A DNA stretch of 64,000 bases from Marinilactibacillus psychrotolerans. GTDB lineage: Bacteria > Bacillota > Bacilli > Lactobacillales > Carnobacteriaceae_A. Of the stretch, positions 9,365 to 17,254 are shown piece after piece (within the stretch, counting starts at the first letter, position 1; every line of letters begins with the position of its first letter). The position numbers were made by a program, and so were the translations under genes. The notes below the pieces were generated by a model that saw only the letters and a program-made list of their open reading frames with translations, searched no databases and was not told where the DNA came from. Location: assembly GCF_900101525.1 (NCBI RefSeq), contig NZ_FMZD01000006.1:62001-126000 (forward strand), given 5' to 3'.

Positions 9365-9411
9365 CATCATACTCGCTTTAACCAATGAAAATGATTAAAG
9401 CGAGTATGATG
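9365..9411. repeat. Perfect 17-bp inverted repeat, 13-nt loop
   Basis: The arms are CATCATACTCGCTTTAA at 9365-9381 and its exact complement at 9395-9411. A T run occurs about 10 nt after the right arm. It could be a terminator, an sRNA hairpin or a mobile-element relic. Confidence 0.75.
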
Positions 9412-9494
9412 GTCTACTAATTTTTTAGATAAATATATCTTGATGAGTTATGCTTTTTCTTATTACTTCAAAGGAGAAAAATATGGTTAATTAA

Positions 9495-9537
9495 AATTAG
9501 CAATATCGCAATTTAAATAATCACGATATTGCTAATT
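9495..9537. repeat. Perfect 14-bp inverted repeat, 15-nt loop
   Basis: The arms are AATTAGCAATATCG at 9495-9508 and its exact complement at 9524-9537. No T run follows, so it is not a classic terminator. It lies 43 bp upstream of the ATPase pseudogene and might be an operator or element end. Confidence 0.75.
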
Positions 9538-9579
9538 AGATTAGTGGGGGTGTACTAATGTTAGGAGGCGGGTTCACAA

Positions 9580-10096
9580 ATGGAATTTATTGGAAGAAGT
9601 TATGAATTAAAAGATATAAAAAATCAATTTATGTGATTGTAGATGGAATGTATCGCTTTTGGCATCAGCTCGTTCGCCCGAATATTCAAGCGATTGAATT
9701 AAGACAAGCAGAAACCATTTATCAAGAAAGAGTAAAAGAAGTTCTTTCTAATTTTATGGGATTTGCCTTTGAACAGATGGCTAGAGTATATTTGGAATAT
9801 TTAATTCAATCCAATAAATTTCCCTTCTATATACATGAGCACGGCGTCTGGTGGGGGAATAACCCCTGTGAAAAACGGCAAGAGGAGATTGACTTAGTTG
9901 CAATAGGTGATAATGAGATCATCTTTGGATAATTTAAATGGAGAAATCAGCTACTTGAGATGAATTTTTTAAATGATCTAAAAAATAAATCCGAATTTTT
10001 CTCACAAAAAAAGAAATAGTTTATACTCTTTTTAAGGAGTCTAAAGACAACCCAAATATTCAATTAATTGACCTTGAAAAGCTGTTTTCTATTTGA
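9580..10096 (+). pseudogene. Archaeal-type AAA ATPase with DUF234 domain, internally deleted remnant
   Basis: The piece starts MEFIGRSYELKDIKNQF, the usual N-terminus of this ATPase family, with AGGAGG upstream. It stops after 18 codons and resumes in another frame at about 9633 with the DUF234 part (VDGMYRFWHQLVRPN ... EKRQEEIDLVAIGDNEIIFG). The entire P-loop ATPase middle is missing. A TAA at 9930-9932 interrupts it again, and the last family-like segment (KEIVYTLFKESKD...IQLIDLEKLFSI) lies in a further frame, ending at 10096. An intact member would be about 450 aa. This is a non-functional relic with at least one large deletion and several frame breaks. Confidence 0.85.
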
Positions 10097-10300
10097 AGAA
10101 TTGATGGTTGAGTTTTAAACCAATAAAGTCTGATAGCTTTATTTCTGAATCGAGAATCTATGGATCGCTTTTTAGTCTGTACAGTCAGAAATTTTTAACC
10201 CTAAGCCCCGCGGTTTCCAGCAAGCTGAAACAGAGCTATGGGAAATATTTGGAACATTAGCAGAGAGTTAAATTCTTTTTACAGAAGAAACTCTTTATTC

Positions 10301-10322
10301 ACACAAACTTCTTGACGCTCCC
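10301..10322 (+). mobile_element. IS256-like terminal sequence, solitary copy 1
   Basis: ACACAAACTTCTTGACGCTC plus CC resembles the end found after the transposase gene in IS256-family elements. The same 22 nt with one change recur at 12491-12512. No transposase ORF adjoins it, so it is a scar. Family assignment is from memory of the terminus and is moderate. Confidence 0.5.
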
Positions 10323-10409
10323 AAACAATTATAAAGAACTACAATTTTATAAAACAAAGGTCTTTCTATTAGCTGTTAATTATAAAGTTCAGAATCAACT
10401 ACTCAAAAA

Positions 10410-10470
10410 GGAGATACTTATGAAAGAAGAAAACAAGCAAATCGTTTTTACAGGAGCTTTAAGCCTAGAC
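10410..10470 (+). repeat. Direct repeat copy A over RBS and 5' end of YcxB-like gene 1
   Basis: About 60 bp covering the ribosome site, start codon and first 17 codons are nearly identical (two differences) to 10970-11030, showing a tandem gene duplication. Confidence 0.85.
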
Positions 10471-10950
10471 GACACACATAAGTCTACCCGCTACCAATTG
10501 ATTGTCAAACGCAAATATCCCATAACCTATCTGGTTGTTACGATGAGTGCACTGTCTTTTCTCCTTTACTATGCCTTTAAAGATGAATCTACTTCCCAAC
10601 AAACAGCCATTATACTGACAATGGGCACAATGGCTGTCGGGCTGATTTGCCTTGCGATCGCTGCATATTATATATATAAGAAACGTTCAAAAGATCTTTA
10701 TAAAATGGATCCTATCATAAGTAAAGAAGCTAAATATACCGCGAATGACGATGGGCTAAAGATCGAAATGATGAGTGAAGTGGTGCGATATCATAAATGG
10801 GAAGATCTACTTGAGTCATACGAATTTAGTGATATGTTTCTGATATACGTAAACTCCATATCCATTATTTATATTCCAAAGTCTTTTTTTAAAACGCAGG
10901 AAGATATTAATGAATTTAGTACGCTCTTGTTACAAAAACCAAAAAAATAG
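10420..10950 (+). CDS. YcxB-like membrane protein, paralogue 1
   Basis: A 176-aa protein starting MKEENKQIVFTGALSLD behind AAAAAGGAGATACTT. A longer reading frame open from 10312 has no ribosome site and includes the IS scar, so I start at 10420. There are two membrane segments (about 43-63 and 73-97) and a C-terminal domain with DMFLIYVNSISIIYIPKSFF, the YcxB-like pattern. The function of this family is unknown. It is a tandem duplicate of the next gene; the two share about two thirds of their residues, with the N-terminus, the KDESTSQQ loop and the SYEFSDMFL motif best kept. Confidence 0.82.
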   Translation: MKEENKQIVFTGALSLDDTHKSTRYQLIVKRKYPITYLVVTMSALSFLLYYAFKDESTSQQTAIILTMGTMAVGLICLAIAAYYIYKKRSKDLYKMDPIISKEAKYTANDDGLKIEMMSEVVRYHKWEDLLESYEFSDMFLIYVNSISIIYIPKSFFKTQEDINEFSTLLLQKPKK

Positions 10951-10969
10951 ATAAATAAAAAAACTATAA

Positions 10970-11030
10970 GGAGATACTTATGAAAGAAGAAAATAAGCAA
11001 ATCGTTTTTACAGGAGCTTTAAGTCTAGAC
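10970..11030 (+). repeat. Direct repeat copy B over RBS and 5' end of YcxB-like gene 2
   Basis: Partner of 10410-10470, offset by exactly 560 bp, with two substitutions, both at silent positions. Confidence 0.85.
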
Positions 11031-11519
11031 TACTTATACAAAGCTACCCGTTATCATTGGATCATCCGACGTAAATACCCACTGACCTATCTTGGTATTA
11101 TGGTGTCTGTAATGTCTTTTATCCTTTACAACGCTTTTAAAGATGAATCTACTTCTCAACAAAGTGCTATTATATGGACTGCGTTTACCGTAGCTATAGG
11201 TCTTATTGGCGGTATAATTGCTTTGTATTTTTTAATCAAAAAGCGTACAAAAACCCTTTATGAACTGTCGCCATCTGCAGGTAAGGAAGCTACACATAGT
11301 GCAAATGACCTTGGGATAAAAATTGAAATGATAAACGAAGTCGTGCAATGGTATGAATGGAGCGATGTATTTAAGTCATACGAGTTTAGTGATATGTTTT
11401 TGGTATATGTAAATCCTATAGTCGTTATTTATATTCCAAAGTATTTCTTTGAAACGCCGGAAGATGTTAAAGATTTTAGCACACTCTTGTTGCAAAAAAC
11501 TAAATTTAGGACGCGTTAA
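10980..11519 (+). CDS. YcxB-like membrane protein, paralogue 2
   Basis: A 179-aa protein with the same plan as its upstream paralogue: a basic cytoplasmic N-terminus, two membrane segments, and a C-terminal YcxB-like domain (SYEFSDMFLVYVNPIVVIYIPKYFF). The ribosome site AAGGAGATACTT is identical to that of copy 1. It is 29 bp from the first gene and presumably co-transcribed with it. A bidirectional terminator follows at 11615-11666. Family membership is reasonably clear; the biochemical role is unknown. Confidence 0.82.
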   Translation: MKEENKQIVFTGALSLDYLYKATRYHWIIRRKYPLTYLGIMVSVMSFILYNAFKDESTSQQSAIIWTAFTVAIGLIGGIIALYFLIKKRTKTLYELSPSAGKEATHSANDLGIKIEMINEVVQWYEWSDVFKSYEFSDMFLVYVNPIVVIYIPKYFFETPEDVKDFSTLLLQKTKFRTR

Positions 11520-11614
11520 TATATATGGAATAAAAAAAGAGATAAATTCAGAATAACGTTACTTTGTATTTTCTTCTCTACATTTTTTCAATAGTGACCA
11601 AATATTAAACACAT

Positions 11615-11666
11615 AAAAACTCCCCCTGAAGTAGTCTCAAATTTCTATACTTTAAGGGGAGTTTTT
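11615..11666. terminator. Bidirectional terminator between convergent genes
   Basis: AAAAACTCCCC...GAAGTA pairs with TACTTTAAGGGGAGTTTTT across an 11-14 nt loop. It serves the YcxB-like pair on + and the 224-aa ORF on -. Confidence 0.85.
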
Positions 11667-11719
11667 AAAAATTTCCTCTGTGAAGTTTTTCTTAGCTTCG
11701 TATATTATCTATTAGCTTT

Positions 11720-12394
11720 TTAACTTCCCAATAGCGCTGCAGTAATTGCAGTAAACGAACTTGCCAGATTAGTCAGGGTAGTTAATGCCACTGGAGCTGC
11801 ATATATCGCCAAAAGCGCTATACCTACTATTGCTACAACTCCAACTATAGCTGCTGCTACCTTTTCCCCATTAAATGCTTCAGTAGAAACTTCATTTATT
11901 TTCCCTGTGACTGCTACGGGTACTGGGTATTCTGGTGGGAAATTAGAAGTCTTTAAATATACTTTTAAGATAATTGACGCGGATGCGTTTGTAGTAAAAG
12001 GCAATTCAATATCAGTTACGATTACTTCATAGGTGTAAACAATTTGTCCAAATTCTGCGCTGATAGATGTTTTGATCTGACCATTACCTACATTAGTGGC
12101 AAGAGTATTTACCATTCCTTCACTTCCGACTTTAATCTCATTTGAAAGTCCATCCATCCCTTGAATTCTTCCTAATACGGATGCTTTGAAAGGGTTATCT
12201 GCTGGTTGTCCATCAATTACATAAATAATATTTGCATCATCATCACCCTGAGTTACTTCTTTAGAAGAACTATAAGTGACTTTTAATAAATTAGTATCTA
12301 GGATTGTACGCTCTTCCCCATCTAGTACAATATTGCCTGCTAATCCTGAGAAGATTGGAGAAATAGGTATTCTGGATGTTCCTCGACTTCTCAA
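11720..12394 (-). CDS. Hypothetical protein with hydrophobic Gly/Ala-rich C-terminus, probably 5'-truncated
   Basis: A 224-codon frame I do not recognise. The first available start is a TTG giving MRSRGTSRIPISPIFSGLAG, without a ribosome site; the frame stays open a few codons further upstream into the group II intron scrap, so the true N-terminus may be lost. The middle (about 20-150) looks beta-rich and polar. The last 45 residues form one or two hydrophobic Ala/Gly/Val segments (VAAAIVGVVAIVGIALLAIY, then LTNLASSFTAITAALLGS). It ends at a good terminator. It might be a surface, pore-forming or phage-structural protein; none of these is supported by a motif. Confidence 0.5.
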   Translation of the reverse strand: MRSRGTSRIPISPIFSGLAGNIVLDGEERTILDTNLLKVTYSSSKEVTQGDDDANIIYVIDGQPADNPFKASVLGRIQGMDGLSNEIKVGSEGMVNTLATNVGNGQIKTSISAEFGQIVYTYEVIVTDIELPFTTNASASIILKVYLKTSNFPPEYPVPVAVTGKINEVSTEAFNGEKVAAAIVGVVAIVGIALLAIYAAPVALTTLTNLASSFTAITAALLGS

Positions 12395-12471
12395 ACTGTC
12401 ATAGCGTCTATCCCAGTTGCTCCTTTATTGCGACTAACTCTTGTGGCAGCTGTCGATAGATTCTTTCTACT
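12391..12471 (-). mobile_element. Group II intron reverse transcriptase/maturase fragment
   Basis: The minus strand encodes SRKNLSTAATRVSRNKGATG followed by IDAMTV and a stop. This matches the conserved N-terminal segment of LtrA-type intron-encoded proteins (pattern RVxxNKGAxGIDGMTV). Only about 26 codons remain, so it is a scrap. It abuts the 224-aa ORF and lies 20 bp from an IS256-like terminus. Confidence 0.65.
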
Positions 12472-12490
12472 TACAAGGAACGTTATATTT

Positions 12491-12512
12491 ACACAAACTT
12501 CTTGACACTCCC
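12491..12512 (+). mobile_element. IS256-like terminal sequence, solitary copy 2
   Basis: This copy matches 10301-10322 in 21 of 22 positions and has the same orientation. With copy 1 it brackets the YcxB-like pair, the 224-aa ORF and the group II intron scrap. Confidence 0.5.
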
Positions 12513-12554
12513 GTTGGCAATAACTAGTAGGCTTATATTAAAGGTGTTCGAAAT

Positions 12555-12935
12555 TTATTTTGCGCGCTTTACTTCGATTCGGTAACCATCTGGATCCGTC
12601 ACAAAGAAATAAGACGGTGTGCCGCTTGAAAGTCCTTTTAACTCACCGGTTTCGTAAGCAGAAGCTTTACAGATTTTGTGCATTTTTTCCAAGTCGCTAA
12701 CCGTTACGCCTAAATGACTGAAGCCATCTCCAACATTATATGGCTCGGCATCGTAATTGTAAGTAAGTTCAATTTGTACAGAAGAGCCAGGAGAGTTTAG
12801 ATAAATTAAATCAAATTTATTTTCAGGGAATTCCCTGCGGCTGGCAACTTCAAAATCAAATAGATTCGTATAAAAGTCTAAAGTAGCCTCAATGTCTCTG
12901 ACACGCAGGCAAATTTCAACAAGTACTTGGTTCAT
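12555..12935 (-). CDS. gloA: Lactoylglutathione lyase-like VOC protein (glyoxalase I)
   Basis: A 126-aa vicinal-oxygen-chelate protein of glyoxalase I type, which isomerises the methylglyoxal hemithioacetal. The alignable ligands are E7 (where E. coli GloA has His5), E56 in VQIELTYN, H74 in GFSHLGVTV and E121 in GYRIEV. I start at the ATG behind TTGGAGGATGATATT; the five codons before it overlap that ribosome site. The rest matches GloA closely (LRVRD...FYTNLF, DPDGYRIE). A glyoxalase II gene lies 7 kb away (19958). The E-for-H change at the first ligand makes exact activity less certain than family membership. Confidence 0.85.
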   Translation of the reverse strand: MNQVLVEICLRVRDIEATLDFYTNLFDFEVASRREFPENKFDLIYLNSPGSSVQIELTYNYDAEPYNVGDGFSHLGVTVSDLEKMHKICKASAYETGELKGLSSGTPSYFFVTDPDGYRIEVKRAK

Positions 12936-12950
12936 AATATCATCCTCCAA

Positions 12951-13370
12951 TAGTTTCTTATTTGTTATTTTAACATGAATAGGTTATATAGGCATACTCA
13001 TGTTATCTTAAGCTGAAAATAACACGTTTAGAAATACTACTTTAAATTATGCCTAAAAAACCACTATATAGACTATTTCAATCTATAAATACTGAAGTAG
13101 ACGAATATCTAGACTTTCCAAATAGCAATTCAAAAAATTTGTTTTAGACAGATTACGCAGAACCTTATCATACATAAATAAAAGCTAATATTTGAAGTCC
13201 CATATACTAGATGGTTCTTAAGGTAGAGAATTTAAATTTATTGTTTTTGAGAATACTGGTAAAAGGATGATGACTTAGTTAAGATATAAGTAAGGAATAC
13301 TTTTCATAAGGAGACGGATAGTAGACTAAGCAAGCAATCCAAAAACGAATAGATACTTGGGAGTAGTGCG
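12951..13370. other. Intergenic region without supported gene
   Basis: These 420 bp separate the divergent glyoxalase and lipoprotein genes. A 32-codon ATG frame at 13049-13147 lacks a ribosome site and similarity. No strong hairpin was seen. Confidence 0.5.
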
Positions 13371-13919
13371 ATGAATAAAATTGTAATAATTTTATTAACT
13401 TTATTGATTATTTCAGGCTGTTCTAGCGTGGAAGAAGCCCCGGTAAGTCAAGAAAGTAAACAAGAAAACAAGGAACAAATAATTAAAGAAGAGGTTGTTT
13501 TGCAAAATGACAAACAAGGTAGTTCTTTCAATACGAAGATTCCTTCTATAAAACGTATAAGCACCAATGAGGACTTAAAAGTAGGGTTTGATAGTGTTTA
13601 TACAGAAATATTTTGGAACTCTACCGAAAATAATGTACCTTACAACTTTCCCGAAGTACATTTTGGAGAAATTGAAATTGGGGATACTATCTATATTGAT
13701 TGGAGTATGATCAAGCCCAAGCCAAGTGAAGTCAGTTTAATGCAAGTAAAAAAACATTCTGAGACAGTGGTTGAAAGTAAAGTTGTTGAAGGAGAGGTTG
13801 TTAACATAAAAATTGGTGAAAATGAACTTGGTAAACAATATGCTGTTCAATTCTTATGGAAAGACGGAAAAACCGTTACTGGAAAAAGTATGTTGAATTT
13901 TAGACTTGAAGAAGAATAA
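13371..13919 (+). CDS. Putative lipoprotein (182 aa)
   Basis: The N-terminus MNKIVIILLTLLIISGCSS is a lipoprotein signal peptide with lipobox LIISG-C17, so the mature protein should be lipid-anchored outside the membrane. A linker rich in E/Q/K follows (about 20-45), then a roughly 130-residue domain with beta-strand character that I do not recognise. It stands alone, 79 bp ahead of the dbpA-like helicase. The ribosome site is weak (GGGAGTAGTGCG). The localisation is well supported; no function can be given. Confidence 0.75.
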   Translation: MNKIVIILLTLLIISGCSSVEEAPVSQESKQENKEQIIKEEVVLQNDKQGSSFNTKIPSIKRISTNEDLKVGFDSVYTEIFWNSTENNVPYNFPEVHFGEIEIGDTIYIDWSMIKPKPSEVSLMQVKKHSETVVESKVVEGEVVNIKIGENELGKQYAVQFLWKDGKTVTGKSMLNFRLEEE

Positions 13920-13998
13920 TTGGTTGAATGTGTTCTTGAAAGAATGCATGGTTAAATAGAAACATAAAAAAAATTAAGCAAAAAAGAGAGCAGGGCAT

Positions 13999-15456
13999 AT
14001 GAATAATACATCATTTGAGACATTTGGAATCGATCCTGAAATATTAAAAGCATTAAAAAGCTTGCGTTACTTTAACCCGACAGCAGTACAGGAAGCGGTT
14101 ATTCCGTTGGCTTTAGAGAAACAAGATATCATCGTAGAGTCCCAGACGGGTAGTGGGAAGACTGTTGCTTTTGGTATTCCACTTTGTGAACAAGCAGTTT
14201 GGGAAGAAAATAAACCTCAATCCTTGATTTTGGTTCCAACTCGGGAGTTAGCGCTGCAAGTCAAGGACGATATCATGAATATTGGTCGTTTGAAGCGGAT
14301 AAAGGTTACTGCAGTATTCGGCAAGTCATCTTTTAAAACGCAGAAGTCTGAGCTCAAGCAAAAGAGCCATATTGTTGTTGGAACTCCGGGTCGGATATTG
14401 GAACATTTAAAAGAAGGTACGTTGGTAGTAGATAAGGTTAGTAGCTTAGTTTTAGATGAAGCAGATGAAATGCTCAATATGGGTTTTATTGAACAGGTGG
14501 AAGAAATTATCGATTATTTACCGAAAGAACGTCAAACGATGCTGTTTTCTGCTACTATGTCTGCACAAATAGATCGTTTAGCAAGCTTCTATATGACTCC
14601 TGAGCGTGCTTCTGTCAAAATGGAATCATCAGTGGAGAATACGCCTAAGATTTTGCATTCTTATATTAATGTTGAAGAGACAACGAAGGAAAAACAACTG
14701 TTAAACTTATTGACTATCGAGAACCCGGATGCTTGTATCATCTTTTGTAATACGAAAGATGCAGTAGATACGGTTGTCAGTTATTTGAAAAAAGCTGGCT
14801 TGCCGATTGATAAATTGCATGGCGGGATGGATCAAGACGATCGCTTAGACGTAATGGACGAATTCCGCTCTGGAAAGCTTCGTTACTTAGTAGCCACAGA
14901 TGTTGCTGCTCGTGGAATAGATATTGACGATGTGACGCATGTCGTCAATTTTGATGTTCCTGTTGAAAAAGAGAGTTATACGCATCGGACAGGCCGGACA
15001 GGTCGAGCTGGTAAAACAGGACTGGCATTAACGATGGTAAGTCCTGCTGACCAAAAACGCTGGCAGGAAATTCATGATTATGCTTTTGATGACAGTCATG
15101 AGCTTACAGAAGTATTTACACCTAATGAACGTGCGGTCACTCGGGCCAAGGCAGATTTTGAAAAGAAAATTAACACACGACTGGCTCCAAAAATAGCTCG
15201 TAATAAAGAATTGAATAAAGATATTACTAAAGTATATTTTAATGGTGGGAAAAAGAAAAAACTTCGTGCTGTTGATTTTGTCGGGACACTGACGAGTATC
15301 AGGGATATCTCAGCCGAAGACATTGGTATTATCACGATCCAGGAAAATGTTACCTATGTAGAAATCATGAACGGTAAAGGACCCTATGTTATTTCTGAAA
15401 TGCAAAACCGCAAAATTAAAGGAAAAACGTTAAAAGTCAATAAAGCACGCAAGTAA
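13999..15456 (+). CDS. dbpA: DEAD-box ATP-dependent RNA helicase with DbpA RNA-binding domain
   Basis: A 485-aa RNA helicase. Motifs in order are Q motif (FNPTAVQEAVIP), Walker A GSGKT (51-55), PTRELALQ, GTPGR, DEAD (153-156), SAT, the motif IV-V region, and HRTGRTGRAGK. The last 75 residues (ITKVYFNGGKKKKLRAVDFV ... KGKTLKVNKARK) form the DbpA/YxiN-type domain that binds the 23S rRNA hairpin 92 region, so the likely role is 50S ribosome assembly. The length matches B. subtilis YxiN. It is monocistronic by layout. Confidence 0.95.
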   Translation: MNNTSFETFGIDPEILKALKSLRYFNPTAVQEAVIPLALEKQDIIVESQTGSGKTVAFGIPLCEQAVWEENKPQSLILVPTRELALQVKDDIMNIGRLKRIKVTAVFGKSSFKTQKSELKQKSHIVVGTPGRILEHLKEGTLVVDKVSSLVLDEADEMLNMGFIEQVEEIIDYLPKERQTMLFSATMSAQIDRLASFYMTPERASVKMESSVENTPKILHSYINVEETTKEKQLLNLLTIENPDACIIFCNTKDAVDTVVSYLKKAGLPIDKLHGGMDQDDRLDVMDEFRSGKLRYLVATDVAARGIDIDDVTHVVNFDVPVEKESYTHRTGRTGRAGKTGLALTMVSPADQKRWQEIHDYAFDDSHELTEVFTPNERAVTRAKADFEKKINTRLAPKIARNKELNKDITKVYFNGGKKKKLRAVDFVGTLTSIRDISAEDIGIITIQENVTYVEIMNGKGPYVISEMQNRKIKGKTLKVNKARK

Positions 15457-15606
15457 ACAGAAGCCCCCTTTGAAGAAGCAATTTAAACAATGATTTAAAT
15501 GTATAGAGAGTGTTCCGTTATAGTAATTGAGAGTTTTTTACTAGGGGTAGGCTAATCATAATGGGTTAAAACTGTAGTAGCATGAATAAATGAGACTTTC
15601 ATTACT

Positions 15607-15650
15607 AAAAAGGTCGATTCTCTGTTTTTAAACAGAGAATCGACCTTTTT
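15607..15650. terminator. Strong bidirectional terminator
   Basis: A perfect 21-bp stem, AAAAAGGTCGATTCTCTGTT(T), with a 2-nt gap between the arms and T runs on both strands. It ends both the helicase transcript and the convergent oxidoreductase transcript. Confidence 0.92.
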
Positions 15651-15678
15651 GTGATAGCTATAAATTATTCTGCTCAGT

Positions 15679-17013
15679 TTAAGAATATAGTGAAGGTAAG
15701 TCACTAGCAATGGTCGGATAAGCAAAGATATGCTTAGCGACTTCTGAACTAGAAACTTTTTTCTCAATCAGCTGGCTGAAGTAATTGATTAGTTCATCTG
15801 CTTCATTATTCAGGCAAGCTGCGCCGACTAGTAGACCTGTTTTCTTATCAGTGATAATCTTGACTTTTGAAATAGGTTCATTGGTTCTGTGATAGCTGAA
15901 CCACTTAGTGGCATCAATGGTGGATAGTTCGTAGTCATCATTACTTTCGTCAATCACTACACCAATTTGAGCTAGTTTAGGACCAGAAAATACCATCGTT
16001 GGGATGCTTGGATACGATATGGATGCAGTATCTTTTCCAGTCAAATACGACACTACATAACTTGCTTCGAAACTACATACAGGAGTGAGTTTCGGTTGAC
16101 TTTTAGATAGAATATCTCCAATTGCAAAAATAGCTGGATTGCTGGTTTGGAGAAATTCATTAACGGTTATGCCTTTTTTATCGTATTCTACTCCAGCATT
16201 TTCAAGGTTCAATGTATCTGTGTTGGGTATCCGTCCAGTAGTACAAAAAACCAAATCGCTATTTAATTGGAAGTTTGAATCATCTCTAAGTGAATAGCCA
16301 ATTGAAGTTTTTTCAACCTTGGAAATCTCTATATTTAGATGAAAAGTGACACCTTTAGATTTTAATTGTTCCATTAGCAGGTCAACTAATTCACGGTCAA
16401 AGGCTTTAAGTGGTCGATCGTTGTGTTGAATAACGTGAACTTTAGCTCCAGCGGCATTTGCGATGGCTGCAAATTCAAAAGCAATATAACCGCCACCCAC
16501 TAAAGTAATAGTCTCAGGCATTTCTGGAAGCGATAAGAAGTCTTTACTTGTTAGAAAATGTTCTTTTCCCTCAATGTCTAGTATAGAAGGTCGTGCGCCA
16601 GCAGCAATAATAAATTGTTCCGCTGTTAGTTCATCTTCGTTTACTTTTAATCGATGATCATTGATAAACTTTGCTTTACCAGTGAATGTTTCTACACCGG
16701 TAGATTCTAAACTTTCTTTGCTTTGTTTGGGTACAGGGGAAGTGAATGTTTCCTTAAAAGCCATTAGATCCGGCCAATTCACTTTAGGGATCGTATCTAA
16801 TCCTTTTCCTTGTAGTTGTTGAATGTGATCTTTAGCTTCAACCGCTGAAATCAATACTTTCTTGGGATCACAGCCTCGATTTGGACAAGTACCGCCCCAT
16901 AAATCTTCTTCTACTATAGCGACTTGCTTGCCAGCTGAAGCTAGATTAGAAGCAGTAGTCATTCCAGCTACCCCGCTACCAATAATAACTATATCAAATT
17001 CTTTTCTCATCAT
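15679..17013 (-). CDS. NAD(P)/FAD-dependent disulfide oxidoreductase (glutathione reductase-like)
   Basis: A 444-aa flavoprotein of the pyridine nucleotide-disulfide oxidoreductase class I fold. The N-terminal FAD motif is IVIIGSGVAGMTTASNLASA. The redox cysteine pair is present in WGGTCPNRGCDPKK (C43, C48). A second dinucleotide fold is at LVGGGYIAFEFAAIA, and the flavin-binding AIGD (FAIGDILS) follows. The C-terminal dimerisation domain ends IFAYPTIASDL, where glutathione and lipoamide reductases have HPT...E, so the usual His-Glu catalytic pair is absent. It is probably a reductase of another thiol or small molecule. GAGGAG precedes the ATG pair at the start. Confidence 0.88.
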   Translation of the reverse strand: MMRKEFDIVIIGSGVAGMTTASNLASAGKQVAIVEEDLWGGTCPNRGCDPKKVLISAVEAKDHIQQLQGKGLDTIPKVNWPDLMAFKETFTSPVPKQSKESLESTGVETFTGKAKFINDHRLKVNEDELTAEQFIIAAGARPSILDIEGKEHFLTSKDFLSLPEMPETITLVGGGYIAFEFAAIANAAGAKVHVIQHNDRPLKAFDRELVDLLMEQLKSKGVTFHLNIEISKVEKTSIGYSLRDDSNFQLNSDLVFCTTGRIPNTDTLNLENAGVEYDKKGITVNEFLQTSNPAIFAIGDILSKSQPKLTPVCSFEASYVVSYLTGKDTASISYPSIPTMVFSGPKLAQIGVVIDESNDDYELSTIDATKWFSYHRTNEPISKVKIITDKKTGLLVGAACLNNEADELINYFSQLIEKKVSSSEVAKHIFAYPTIASDLPSLYS

Positions 17014-17254
17014 TTGAATCTCCTCTATTCATTCGTTTTCGAGTATCGTCTATATACTGGTTTTAACACACAAAGAGAGATAGTGAAAATGAAATAACCT
17101 AAAAAATCTCATTTTATTTGAATCAAGTAATAGATTTAAGAAGAGGCTGCCTTTGAGTAGGTTTTATTTCAGACAGTTATCTTATACAATAGAATGTATG
17201 AAATTCCATAATCACAAATGAGTAATAGATTATTTGAAATTATGAGGTGAAATA

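Larger units (their letters stand above)
9226..9579. other. Intergenic region with two large perfect hairpins
   Basis: No ORF is supported in these 354 bp. The stretch between the regulator remnant and the ATPase remnant contains two separate perfect inverted repeats (9365-9411 and 9495-9537), listed individually. Confidence 0.6.

Noticed and set aside
10312-10419. Longer N-terminus for YcxB-like copy 1
   Set aside because: The extension starts inside the IS-like terminus and has no ribosome site, whereas ATG 10420 has the same RBS as copy 2.
13049-13147. 32-codon ATG frame in the glyoxalase/lipoprotein gap
   Set aside because: No ribosome site and no hydrophobic or motif signal, unlike the small ORF at 8278.
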